Positions 1 to 5,820 of a stretch of 6,390 bases of DNA are shown one piece after another. Within the stretch, counting starts at the first letter, position 1; the number at the start of each line of letters is the position of its first letter. Position numbers and translations under genes: made by a program. The notes below the pieces were generated by a model. That model was not told where the DNA came from. It ran no database searches and saw only the letters and a program-made list of their open reading frames with translations. The DNA is from Hyphomicrobiales bacterium (lineage in GTDB: Bacteria; Pseudomonadota; Alphaproteobacteria; Rhizobiales; Kaistiaceae): contig JAFKJZ010000264.1 of NCBI GenBank assembly GCA_017305815.1, forward strand, positions 1-6,390, in the 5' to 3' direction.

Positions 1-1
1 C

Positions 2-754
2 ACGCCGAAGGAAGAACTGGCCGGCGGCGTCGTCACCGCGTCAGGCGGCAATCACGGCCTCGCCACCGCCCGCGCGGCAAAACTCGCCGGCGTGCCGGCG
101 ACGATCTTCGTGCCGAAGAGCATCACGCCGGCCAAGGTCGACAAGCTGAAGCGCTGGGGCGCCACCGTCGAGATCATCGGCGACATCTGGAACGAGACCA
201 ACCTGCACGCGCTCGCCTTCGCCAAGGAAAACGGCGCCGCCTATTTCCACCCCTTCGCCGATCGCAACGTCATCGCCGGCCAGGGCACGACGGCGCTGGA
301 ACTGCTGGAAGAGATCCCCGACGTCGACACCGTGCTGGTGGCAATCGGCGGCGGCGGCCTGATCTCCGGCATGGGCGTGGCCATCAAGGCGCTGAAGCCG
401 TCGGTCAAGATCATCGGCATCGAGCCGGAGGGCTCGCCGACGCTGAAGGCGTCGCTCGACGCCGGCCGCGTCGTCCGCCTGCCGGCGGTGACGAGCCGCG
501 TCGCCACCATGTCCTGCGCCGAGACCGACCCGGGCGTGTTCGAACTGGTGCGCGACCATGTCGACGACATCGTGCTCGTCTCCGACGAGGCGATGCTGGA
601 GGCGAGCCGCTGGCTCTGGTTCGAGATGGGCATCGCCGCCGACCTCTCCGGCGCCGCCGCGATCGCGGCGCTGCGCGAGAAGGTGCTGACCTTCCCGGCC
701 GGTCACAAGGTCGGCGCGCTGGTCTGCGGCGCCGGTCCCGACGCTCTGGTCTGA
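2..754 (+). CDS. Threonine/serine dehydratase family PLP enzyme, 5'-truncated by window edge
   Basis: The last 250 residues of a fold-type II pyridoxal-phosphate enzyme of the threonine/serine dehydratase group, open from the left edge to a TGA. These enzymes deaminate L-threonine or L-serine to 2-oxobutyrate or pyruvate plus ammonia in the cytoplasm. Fragment residues 14-19 read SGGNHG, the conserved loop that contacts the cofactor. Residues 116-120 are the glycine-rich phosphate-binding loop (GGGGL, nt 347-361), followed by ISGM. Residues near 131-138 (IIGIEPEG) and the C-terminal VCGAGPDA segment also fit the family. The cofactor-binding lysine normally lies some 25 residues before SGGNHG and is outside the window, so about 70 residues are missing compared with the usual length near 320. 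No ACT regulatory domain follows, which points to a catabolic or stand-alone type rather than biosynthetic IlvA. The exact substrate is open: threonine, serine, hydroxyaspartate and EutB-like members share these motifs. The following gene has its own ribosome-binding site, so a shared operon is not shown. Confidence 0.88.
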   Translation, partial: TPKEELAGGVVTASGGNHGLATARAAKLAGVPATIFVPKSITPAKVDKLKRWGATVEIIGDIWNETNLHALAFAKENGAAYFHPFADRNVIAGQGTTALELLEEIPDVDTVLVAIGGGGLISGMGVAIKALKPSVKIIGIEPEGSPTLKASLDAGRVVRLPAVTSRVATMSCAETDPGVFELVRDHVDDIVLVSDEAMLEASRWLWFEMGIAADLSGAAAIAALREKVLTFPAGHKVGALVCGAGPDALV

Positions 755-767
755 TCGAGCGCGGACA

Positions 768-798
768 AAGGGCCATCGCCGCGTGCGATGGCCGCCTT
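768..798 (+). terminator. Candidate terminator hairpin after the dehydratase gene
   Basis: Fourteen bases after the dehydratase stop codon there is a perfect 9-bp inverted repeat, GGCCATCGC (771-779) and GCGATGGCC (785-793), with a 5-nt loop CGCGT. AAG (768-770) can also pair with CTT (796-798) across a 2-nt bulge. There is no uridine run after it, so efficiency as an intrinsic terminator is uncertain. It may instead stabilise the 3' end of the mRNA. Confidence 0.5.
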
Positions 799-912
799 CG
801 GCGCGGGATTAATTTCGTGTCGAAGAATATAGCCGATCCGGTACCATGCCTTTCGAGGAACAGGGACCGGACGGCTCAGGCGTGGCAACAACGCCGGGCC
901 CGGTCCCCCGAG

Positions 913-919
913 AAGGAGG
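913..919 (+). promoter_or_regulatory. Strong Shine-Dalgarno that sets the start of the AraC-type gene
   Basis: AAGGAGG at 913-919 lies 7 nt before the ATG at 927. The same frame is open upstream to an ATG at 846, but that codon has no comparable ribosome-binding site and the added 27 residues look like translated leader. The start at 927 is therefore preferred. Confidence 0.8.
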
Positions 920-926
920 GGCCGCC

Positions 927-1851
927 ATGGGTTTCGAGCGCCGTTTCGCTCCGGATTTCGAGGTCATCGTCTGCGCGCCGTCGGAATCATTTCGATGGAA
1001 CGTCCACGATTACCCGCACCATCTCGCCAAGTGGCATCATCATCCCGAGTATGAACTGCACCTGATCCAGTCGAGTTCCGGCAAAATGATGATCGGCGAC
1101 CATGTCGGCGACTTCCAGGCCGGCTGCCTGGTGCTCACCGGCCCCGACCTGCCGCACAACTGGGTCAGCGCCAGCCAGCCGGGCGAGACCATTCCCGATC
1201 GCGACATGCTGATCCAGTTCAGCCCGGCCTTCGCCGAGAAGGTGGCCGACCTCTGCCCGGAATTCGGCGACGTCGCCACCCTGTTCGCCGACGCCGCGCG
1301 CGGCCGTCGAGGTCAGGGGCGAGACGGGGGTGGAAGGCCGCAGGCTGCTGCGCGAGAGCGGCGGCGCGCACGGGCCGCAGCGTCTGGTGCTGTTCCTCGA
1401 ACTGATGACCATCCTGGCGCAGACGCCGCGCGAGCGCCGCGTCCTGTCCCGCGCCGCGCCCAGCTTCGTCGCGCAGACGCGCTCCTCGGAAAAGCTGGAG
1501 ATCGCGATCAGCCACATCCTGGCGAACTTCGCCAGCGAGATCCGCCTGTCGAAGGTGGCGGGACTTTGCGGCATGGAGGCGAGCGCCTTCTCGCGCTTCT
1601 TCAAGAAGCAGACCGGCCACACCTTCGCCCGCTACGTGAACTGCTCGCGCGTTCACGCCGCCTGCAACCTATTGAGCCAGACGGAGAAGCCGATCACCGA
1701 CATCTGCTTCGAGGTCGGCTTCAACAACGTCGCCAACTTCAACCGCCAGTTCGTCAAGATCTGCGGGCAGTCGCCCTCGGCCTACCGGCGCGAATCCCGC
1801 CGCATCGGCACGATCACGCGGTTCGAACAATTGAGCGCCATACCGGCCTGA
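927..1851 (+). pseudogene. AraC-family transcriptional regulator, split by a single-base frameshift
   Basis: A cupin-sensor AraC-family regulator whose two halves lie in different frames. From the ATG at 927, residues 1-126 form the N-terminal AraC-binding cupin: KWHHHPEYELHLI (35-47), then GDFQAGCLVLTGPDLPHNW (61-79). The frame then turns into arginine/glycine-rich nonsense. The next frame carries the linker and the C-terminal domain with two helix-turn-helix units, ending in the hallmark GFNNVANFNRQF (264-275 of the reconstructed protein) and QSPSAYRR, with a TGA at 1849-1851. Removing one base near 1300-1305, for example one C of the CC at 1304-1305, gives a continuous 307-residue protein reading DAARGVEVRGETG at the join, a normal family length. 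No other lesion is seen, so this is a very recent mutation or a sequencing error in the repeat GCCGCGCGCGGCCG. Family identity is firm; pseudogene status is uncertain. Its position just upstream of the ABC operon on the same strand suggests it regulates those transport genes in response to their substrate, which is an inference. Confidence 0.8.
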
Positions 1852-1875
1852 GCGGCGCATCGACGCCGCCGGGCC
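1845..1875 (+). terminator. Candidate hairpin overlapping the AraC-type gene stop codon
   Basis: GCGGCG (1852-1857) pairs with CGCCGC (1864-1869) around loop CATCGA directly after the stop codon. GGCC at 1845-1848 and 1872-1875 can extend it across small internal loops. No U-run follows, so it may be a weak terminator or only a mRNA-end structure. Confidence 0.35.
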
Positions 1876-1890
1876 GCCTCCCGCGCGCCG

Positions 1891-1952
1891 ACAAAATTGT
1901 ACAGAAGCGACGGCAAACGCGCGTGGTGACACCGAACAGCCTCTTCTAGAGT
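1891..1952 (+). promoter_or_regulatory. Probable promoter/operator region for the ABC transporter operon
   Basis: This is the least GC-rich part of the 322-bp gap before the binding-protein gene. ACAAAATTGTACAG (1891-1904) contains the 6-bp palindrome TGTACA. Further on, GTGACA (1926-1931) and TAGAGT (1947-1952) resemble sigma-70 -35 and -10 elements, but the 15-bp spacer is shorter than the preferred 17, so the call is tentative. A transcript starting just after 1952 would carry a leader of roughly 200 nt. An AraC-type activator could bind just upstream of such a weak promoter, but no convincing pair of direct repeats was found. Confidence 0.3.
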
Positions 1953-1983
1953 CCACCCTGAAGCACGCGGTTGATCGGCAGAA

Positions 1984-2141
1984 CGGACCCTTGGTCCGGC
2001 CCGAGGCTCGGAGGAGAGCCCCGCTCGCTTCGGAAGACTGAACATGCGGCGCGCGCCACGACGGTGGCGCGTTGGAAGGTCCGGCTCGCGCAGCAGCGCG
2101 CGAAGACTCATGCCTGCTTCGCAGGAAGCGGCTGGGAGCCG
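1984..2141 (+). promoter_or_regulatory. Hairpin-rich 5' leader of the ABC transporter operon
   Basis: No credible gene lies here; the stretch is a run of short perfect inverted repeats. CGGACC/GGTCCG (1984-1989/1993-1998, loop CTT); GGCTC/GAGCC (2005-2009/2016-2020, loop GGAGGA); CGCGCCAC/GTGGCGCG (2052-2059/2064-2071, loop GACG); CGCGC/GCGCG (2087-2091/2096-2100, loop AGCA); CCTGC/GCAGG (2113-2117/2121-2125, loop TTC); CGGCT/AGCCG (2129-2133/2137-2141, loop GGG). The fifth has an overlapping alternative, GCTTC/GAAGC (2116-2120/2125-2129). The remaining 20 nt before the ribosome-binding site are unstructured by eye. I recognise no known riboswitch class. High GC makes chance hairpins common, so a regulatory role is an inference; the number of perfect short-loop stems in about 160 nt is what argues for it. 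Confidence 0.4.
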
Positions 2142-2161
2142 GTTGCCGTCGACAATCCGAG

Positions 2162-2166
2162 GGAGG
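2162..2166 (+). promoter_or_regulatory. Shine-Dalgarno that sets the start of the binding-protein gene
   Basis: GGAGG at 2162-2166 lies 7 nt before the ATG at 2174. The reading frame stays open upstream to a TTG at 2072, but that extension would put 34 non-hydrophobic residues before the signal peptide. The ATG at 2174 is therefore the start. Confidence 0.8.
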
Positions 2167-2173
2167 ACGAGGA

Positions 2174-3607
2174 ATGTCTGGTTTGAAGCGAATGATGCTC
2201 GGCGCGGTTGCGGCGGGCCTGATGGCAGGCGTGACGCCCGCCAAGGCGGACTTCTGGTCCGATGCCGGCAAGGAATTCTCCGGCGTCACCATCCGCGGCA
2301 TCTCCGAGAGCACGCCGCCGTCGAACTACGTCAAGAACGTGCTGGGCCCGGCCTTCACCAAGGCGACCGGCATCAATGTCGAGTTCGAGGCGACGTCCTG
2401 GGATCAGATGTACGACAAGGCGATCAAGGACATGGAGGCCAATACCGGCATCTATGACTTCGTCTATATCGAGCAGGACGCGGTCTACGGCTATCTGTCG
2501 CGTGACTTTCTGGTCGACATCACCAAGTTCCTTGCCGAAAATCCAAAGCTGAAGGCGCCCGACTACGATCCGGCCAACTTCACCACCTTCGCCAACTACT
2601 TCAAGGGCAAGGACGGCGACCTGTTCGGCGTGCCGATGGAGGCCTTCATCAAGGTCTACCTGTACCGCAAGGACCTGTTCGAGGATCCGGACGTCAAGGC
2701 GGCGTTCAAGGCCAAGTACAATCGCGACCTGGCGCCGGCCAAGAACCACGCCGAATACACCGAGGTCGCCGACTTCTTCACCCAGTGGGGCAAGGACAAG
2801 GGCATCGAGCTCTGGGGTTCGACGGTGCAGGCCAATACCGGGCACCCGGCGTCCTGGTATGAATATGTCGAGAGCGTCGCCCCGACCTTCGGCGTCTACA
2901 ACTGGGGCATCGACGCGGCCAACAATTATGCCGCGACGGTCGAGCACGGCGGCAAGATGAACAGCCCCGAGGCCAAGGCCGCGCTCGAGTTCTGGATCAA
3001 CCTGCTGAAGAACGCCCCGCCGGAGTCGACCGCGTCGACCTGGGACGAGGTCGCCGCCACCTTCGCGGCCGGCCGCGCCGCCCAGGGCCTCGTCTATGGC
3101 GAGAACGCGGCCTGGATCGCCACGGACGACTCCAAGTCGAAGGTCGTCGGCAAGGTCGGCGTCTCGCTGCCGCCGGTCGAGCCGGGCGTGATGGAGGCCG
3201 CGGAAGCCGGCACCGGCTATATCGGCTACTATGACGGCGGCGCCTTCGGCGTCCCGCATTCGTCGAAGAACAAGGCGGCCGCCGCCCTGTTCCTGCAGTA
3301 TATCGCGCAGCCGTCGGTGCAGGCGGACTGGGCGGTCGCGGGCTCCCGTATCACCCTGCAGTCGACCTATGACGATCCGAAAGTCCAGGCCCAGGACGCC
3401 AAGACGGACGGCTACTACACGCTGATGCGCGACCAGGGCAAGCTGTTCGCCGGCGCCCCGCCCTACCCGTTCCACAACCAGCTGCGCGAGACCGTCGCCC
3501 CGATCTTCTGGCAGGCGATCTCGGGCGAGCTCTCCGCCTCGGATGCCCTCGACCAGATGGCCGAGGCCTCGGAAGCGGAACTGACCAAGCTCGGCTACCG
3601 CAAGTAA
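2174..3607 (+). CDS. ABC transporter periplasmic solute-binding protein, family 1 (carbohydrate type)
   Basis: A 477-residue extracellular solute-binding protein that captures its ligand in the periplasm and delivers it to the membrane permeases. Residues 1-25 form a Sec signal peptide: Lys5-Arg6, a hydrophobic core ([14 protein letters not shown]) and a signal peptidase I site after AKA, with the mature chain starting DFW. No lipobox cysteine is present, so the protein should be soluble. The mature part has the SBP_bac_1 layout: an early [10 protein letters not shown] strand, a [12 protein letters not shown] strand typical of CUT1 binding proteins, then [28 protein letters not shown], and the late [26 protein letters not shown] segment. 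Aromatic residues are frequent (for example [11 protein letters not shown]), as expected for a sugar or polyol site, but the substrate cannot be assigned. The protein is longer than the usual 400-430 residues. It is the first gene of the operon and is followed by tandem hairpins before the permeases, the usual arrangement for making excess binding protein. Confidence 0.93.
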   Translation: MSGLKRMMLGAVAAGLMAGVTPAKADFWSDAGKEFSGVTIRGISESTPPSNYVKNVLGPAFTKATGINVEFEATSWDQMYDKAIKDMEANTGIYDFVYIEQDAVYGYLSRDFLVDITKFLAENPKLKAPDYDPANFTTFANYFKGKDGDLFGVPMEAFIKVYLYRKDLFEDPDVKAAFKAKYNRDLAPAKNHAEYTEVADFFTQWGKDKGIELWGSTVQANTGHPASWYEYVESVAPTFGVYNWGIDAANNYAATVEHGGKMNSPEAKAALEFWINLLKNAPPESTASTWDEVAATFAAGRAAQGLVYGENAAWIATDDSKSKVVGKVGVSLPPVEPGVMEAAEAGTGYIGYYDGGAFGVPHSSKNKAAAALFLQYIAQPSVQADWAVAGSRITLQSTYDDPKVQAQDAKTDGYYTLMRDQGKLFAGAPPYPFHNQLRETVAPIFWQAISGELSASDALDQMAEASEAELTKLGYRK

Positions 3608-3621
3608 GCCGCCACGCGAAA

Positions 3622-3670
3622 GCGCCCCGCCGGAGGCGGGGCGCAGGGCGGGCCCTCTCCGGGCCCGCCC
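3622..3670 (+). terminator. Tandem GC-rich hairpins between binding-protein and permease genes
   Basis: Two perfect 10-bp stems lie back to back, one base apart, 14 nt after the stop codon. The first is GCGCCCCGCC (3622-3631) with GGCGGGGCGC (3635-3644), loop GGA. The second is GGGCGGGCCC (3646-3655) with GGGCCCGCCC (3661-3670), loop TCTCC. Neither is followed by a T-run. The likely role is partial attenuation plus protection of the upstream message from 3' exonucleases, as described for intercistronic hairpins after other binding-protein genes such as malE. Full termination is unlikely, because the permease genes show no obvious promoter of their own. Confidence 0.65.
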
Positions 3671-3712
3671 ATTCCCCGATCGAGGGCCACGGCCCACCCC
3701 TGCCCGCCCGAC

Positions 3713-3737
3713 CGTCGCCACGAGCGAGCGGGCGACG
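3713..3737 (+). repeat. Third inverted repeat in the binding-protein/permease gap
   Basis: CGTCGCC (3713-3719) pairs with GGCGACG (3731-3737) around an 11-nt loop. It ends 23 nt before the permease ribosome-binding site GAGGA (3761-3765). With the two hairpins upstream, most of the 166-bp gap can fold. No promoter-like pair is visible between 3671 and 3773. Confidence 0.4.
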
Positions 3738-3773
3738 CGGCGATCCGCACGCGTTTCAACGAGGAACGGCTTC

Positions 3774-4655
3774 ATGCGCTCCCAAACACTCGGCTGGCTG
3801 TTTCTGGCGCCGACCCTTCTGATCCTGGCCGTCTTCGGCCTGACCCCGTTCCTCTACGTGCTGGTGGTAAGCTTCTTCGACTGGAACAGCTTCGGCGCCG
3901 ACCCGACCATGCGCTTTAGCGGCCTGTCGAACTATCGCCACCTGGTGTTCGACAAGGGCTTCCTGATGGCCCTCTGGAACACGTTGAAGTTCGGCGTCTT
4001 CGCCGTCGTCAGCCAGATCGTGCTCGGCTACTTCCTGGCGCAGCTCTTCATGAAGGACTTTCCGCTGAAGGGCTTCTTCCGCACCATCCACACGCTGCCG
4101 CTGATGATCGCGCCGGTCGCCGTCGGCGCCACCTGGCGCCTGATGACGGTGCCGGGCCTCGGCCCGATCCCGTATTATCTGAACCAGTGGTTCGGCTACG
4201 AATTCCTGATCAGCCGCTTCGCCGGCCAGGCCTTCCTGACCGCCGTGATCATGGACGTCTGGCACTGGACGCCGCTGGTGACGCTGACCCTGCTCGCGGC
4301 GCTCTCCTCCATGCCGAAGGAGCCGTTCGAACAGGCGCAGATCGACGGCGCCAACCGCTACCAGACCTTCTGGTACGTGACTCTGCCCATGCTGAAGCCG
4401 GCCATCCTCTCGGCGCTCTTCATCCGCCTGATGGATGCGATGCGCACGGTCGACGAGATCTGGATGCTCACCGGCGGCGGCCCCGGCTCGGCGACGCGCT
4501 TCATCGGCCTCTACATCTGGCGCATCGTCTTCCCCAAGACGGACTATGGCTACGGCTCGGCCATGTCGCTGATCACGCTCTATCTCACCATCGTCCTGTG
4601 CTGGCTGCTCTATGCCGGCCTGGTCGCCCGCCGCGATCTGAGGAAGCCCGAATGA
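3774..4655 (+). CDS. Sugar-type ABC transporter permease, MalF/UgpA type
   Basis: A 293-residue inner-membrane permease, one half of the translocation channel. About six hydrophobic segments are visible, near residues 7-34, 66-92, 104-123, 150-178, 208-228 and 262-285. The cytoplasmic EAA loop that docks onto the ATPase is clear at 186-205: [20 protein letters not shown], with the conserved Gly192 and Leu-Pro 204-205. The late [11 protein letters not shown] segment (231-241) is typical of MalF/UgpA-type CUT1 permeases. Ribosome-binding site GAGGA (3761-3765) lies 8 nt before the ATG. The last four bases overlap the next permease start (ATGA, 4652-4655), so the two are translationally coupled. 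There is no large periplasmic insert as in E. coli MalF, so it is closer to UgpA in size. The substrate is set mainly by the binding protein and is unknown. Confidence 0.95.
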   Translation: MRSQTLGWLFLAPTLLILAVFGLTPFLYVLVVSFFDWNSFGADPTMRFSGLSNYRHLVFDKGFLMALWNTLKFGVFAVVSQIVLGYFLAQLFMKDFPLKGFFRTIHTLPLMIAPVAVGATWRLMTVPGLGPIPYYLNQWFGYEFLISRFAGQAFLTAVIMDVWHWTPLVTLTLLAALSSMPKEPFEQAQIDGANRYQTFWYVTLPMLKPAILSALFIRLMDAMRTVDEIWMLTGGGPGSATRFIGLYIWRIVFPKTDYGYGSAMSLITLYLTIVLCWLLYAGLVARRDLRKPE

Positions 4656-5488
4656 CACGCAACCGCCCTGGCCTGTCGCTGCTGTTCTGGCTGGCCGCCA
4701 GCCTGGTGACGCTGTTCCCGATCTACTGGATGTTCGTCGTCTCGGCGCGCAGCCGCGTCGAGCTGTTCAGCGCGCCGAGCTTCCTGATCCGGTCGTTCTT
4801 CTCCGAGAACTACCTGAACACGATCCACGACCCGACCTACCAGAAGTACATGCTGAACTCGATCGTCATCGCCAGCTCGAACGCGATCCTGGTGACGGTC
4901 CTCGCCCTCTTCGCCTGCTATTCGCTGTCGCGCTACAAGCTCACCGGCAAGGAGAACATCTTCTTCTGGACGATCACCAACCGCATGGCACCGCCGGCCG
5001 CGTTCCTGCTGCCACTGTTCCTGCTCTACACGCAGGTCTTCGTCGTCGGCGACTGGAAGATGTTCGACACGCGGATCGGCCTGATCCTGCTCTATTGCGT
5101 GTTCAACCTGCCGTTCGCGATCTGGACGCTGCGCGGCGTCATCGACGCCATCCCGCGCGAGCTCGACGAGGCGGCCTATGTCGACGGCGCCAGCACGCTG
5201 CAGGTGATGTTCCACGTCATCCTGCCGCTGGCGCGGCCGGGCCTCGCGGTGACGGCGATCCTCTGCTGGGTCTTCGCCTGGAACGAATATCTGTTCGCCG
5301 CGACCCTCACCAGCGTCAACGCCCGCACGATCACCACGGGCCTGGCCGAGTTCGTCACCGTCACCGGCACCAACTGGGGCCAAATGGCCGCGACCGCCAT
5401 GCTGACCCTGATCCCGGCCGTGGTGTTCCTGGCCCTGGTGCAGAAGCACATCGTCGCCGGCCTCACCTTCGGCGCCGTGAAGGGATGA
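4652..5488 (+). CDS. Sugar-type ABC transporter permease, MalG/UgpE type
   Basis: A 278-residue inner-membrane permease, the partner of the preceding one. Its start is the ATG that overlaps the previous stop (ATGA); GAGGA at 4640-4644 is 7 nt upstream. The frame stays open further upstream inside the previous gene, but that part is a shadow. Hydrophobic segments lie near residues 8-31, 69-92, 113-133, 141-160, 194-216 and 250-272. The EAA loop reads [10 protein letters not shown] (171-180) followed by VILPLARPG (189-197), an almost ideal match to EAA---G---------I-LP, with Glu173 and Gly179. [13 protein letters not shown] (111-123) is the segment usual in MalG-type permeases. With its partner it forms a heterodimeric channel needing two ATPase subunits, which are not encoded nearby. 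Its own stop overlaps the next gene (ATGA, 5485-5488). Confidence 0.95.
   Translation: MTRNRPGLSLLFWLAASLVTLFPIYWMFVVSARSRVELFSAPSFLIRSFFSENYLNTIHDPTYQKYMLNSIVIASSNAILVTVLALFACYSLSRYKLTGKENIFFWTITNRMAPPAAFLLPLFLLYTQVFVVGDWKMFDTRIGLILLYCVFNLPFAIWTLRGVIDAIPRELDEAAYVDGASTLQVMFHVILPLARPGLAVTAILCWVFAWNEYLFAATLTSVNARTITTGLAEFVTVTGTNWGQMAATAMLTLIPAVVFLALVQKHIVAGLTFGAVKG
5480..5484 (+). promoter_or_regulatory. Ribosome-binding site that bears on the start of the small membrane gene
   Basis: AAGGG (5480-5484) touches the ATG at 5485, so it cannot serve that codon well. It sits 9 nt before the in-frame ATG at 5494. Either translation re-initiates at 5485 by coupling through the ATGA overlap, or the true start is 5494, giving a protein three residues shorter. 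Confidence 0.45.
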
Positions 5489-5739
5489 GCGAGATGGCCA
5501 GCGACTCCATCAAGACCCCCGTGCCCCGCCAGAATGGCAACGGCGCGCCGAAGCGCGCCGTCCGGCCCGACGGCTTCCTGCCGATCGACACCAACCTGTT
5601 CGACCGCATCTTCATCGCCGTGGTCGTCTTCGTCGCGATCCACCTGTTCTGGATGCGCTTCGTCGAACCGGCGCTGTCGATCTATGTCGCGACCGCGATC
5701 TCGGTGGTCGTCGGCGCGATCATCATCAAGCGCGGCTGA
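5485..5739 (+). CDS. Small two-helix membrane protein, DUF2160-like, last gene of the ABC operon
   Basis: An 84-residue protein (81 if translation starts at the ATG at 5494). Residues 1-28 are polar, with Asn, Pro, Lys and Arg. Two hydrophobic helices follow, roughly 40-58 and 62-80, and it ends IIIKRG. The stretch [20 protein letters not shown] (29-48), followed by AIHLFWMRF, resembles what I recall of the C-terminal part of DUF2160, a family of predicted small integral membrane proteins encoded beside permease genes of glycerol-type (Glp) ABC importers in rhizobia. The recalled pattern is GFLPI..T..DR.FI......IHL.W, ending in a basic residue plus Gly. As I remember it, DUF2160 members begin with another membrane helix, which is absent here. 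The 4-bp overlap with the permease gene and the terminator right after argue for an accessory transporter subunit. Its function is unknown and the family link rests on memory. Confidence 0.75.
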   Translation: MSEMASDSIKTPVPRQNGNGAPKRAVRPDGFLPIDTNLFDRIFIAVVVFVAIHLFWMRFVEPALSIYVATAISVVVGAIIIKRG

Positions 5740-5763
5740 ACCCAGCGCCGGCTCGACAAACAA

Positions 5764-5798
5764 AAAGGGCCGCTCTCCACGCCGGAGAGCGGCCCTTT
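5764..5798. terminator. Bidirectional intrinsic terminator between converging genes
   Basis: A perfect 15-bp stem, AAAGGGCCGCTCTCC (5764-5778) with GGAGAGCGGCCCTTT (5784-5798), loop ACGCC. Read on the + strand it ends the ABC operon with the short tail TTTAT. Read on the - strand it ends the TRAP permease gene with a better tail, TTTTTGTTTG. It lies 24 nt after the small membrane gene and 22 nt after the TRAP stop codon, and is the strongest terminator in the window. Confidence 0.93.
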
Positions 5799-5820
5799 AT
5801 CTGTCCGGATGTCGGAGCGG

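Noticed and set aside
801..845. AT-rich patch with GAATAT as a promoter for the AraC-type gene
   Set aside because: No -35-like element at an acceptable distance was found, so no promoter is called, although one may exist.
846..926. Longer start for the AraC-type gene at the ATG at 846
   Set aside because: No ribosome-binding site, and the extra residues do not resemble the family. AAGGAGG before the ATG at 927 marks a far better start.
1293..1306. Programmed ribosomal frameshifting as the explanation for the split regulator
   Set aside because: A +1 shift would be needed, but no shifty stop codon, rare-codon stall site or internal Shine-Dalgarno element was seen there. A one-base error or mutation in a GC repeat is simpler.
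1306..1949. Out-of-frame C-terminal extension of the regulator's first frame as a genuine novel domain
   Set aside because: The stretch is Arg/Ala/Pro-rich, and the same DNA encodes a textbook AraC DNA-binding domain one base over. It is a frameshift product, not a domain.
2044..2457. Possible leader gene starting at the ATG at 2044 and overlapping the binding-protein start
   Set aside because: The predicted protein is Arg/Ser-rich low complexity, has no good ribosome-binding site and runs far into the binding-protein gene in another frame.
3684..3695. GGGCC-AC-GGCCC as a further hairpin in the binding-protein/permease gap
   Set aside because: The 2-nt loop is too small for the full stem; only a shortened, weak hairpin could form.
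2108..3775. Long open frame of 555 codons on the - strand opposite the binding-protein gene
   Set aside because: It lies antisense to a clear solute-binding protein, is rich in Arg, Gly and Val, and has no family motif. It is a by-product of high third-position GC.
3756..4658. Open frame of 300 codons on the - strand opposite the first permease gene
   Set aside because: Highly charged composition (Glu, Arg, Gln, His) with no motifs, mirroring the hydrophobic codons of the real permease. It is a shadow.
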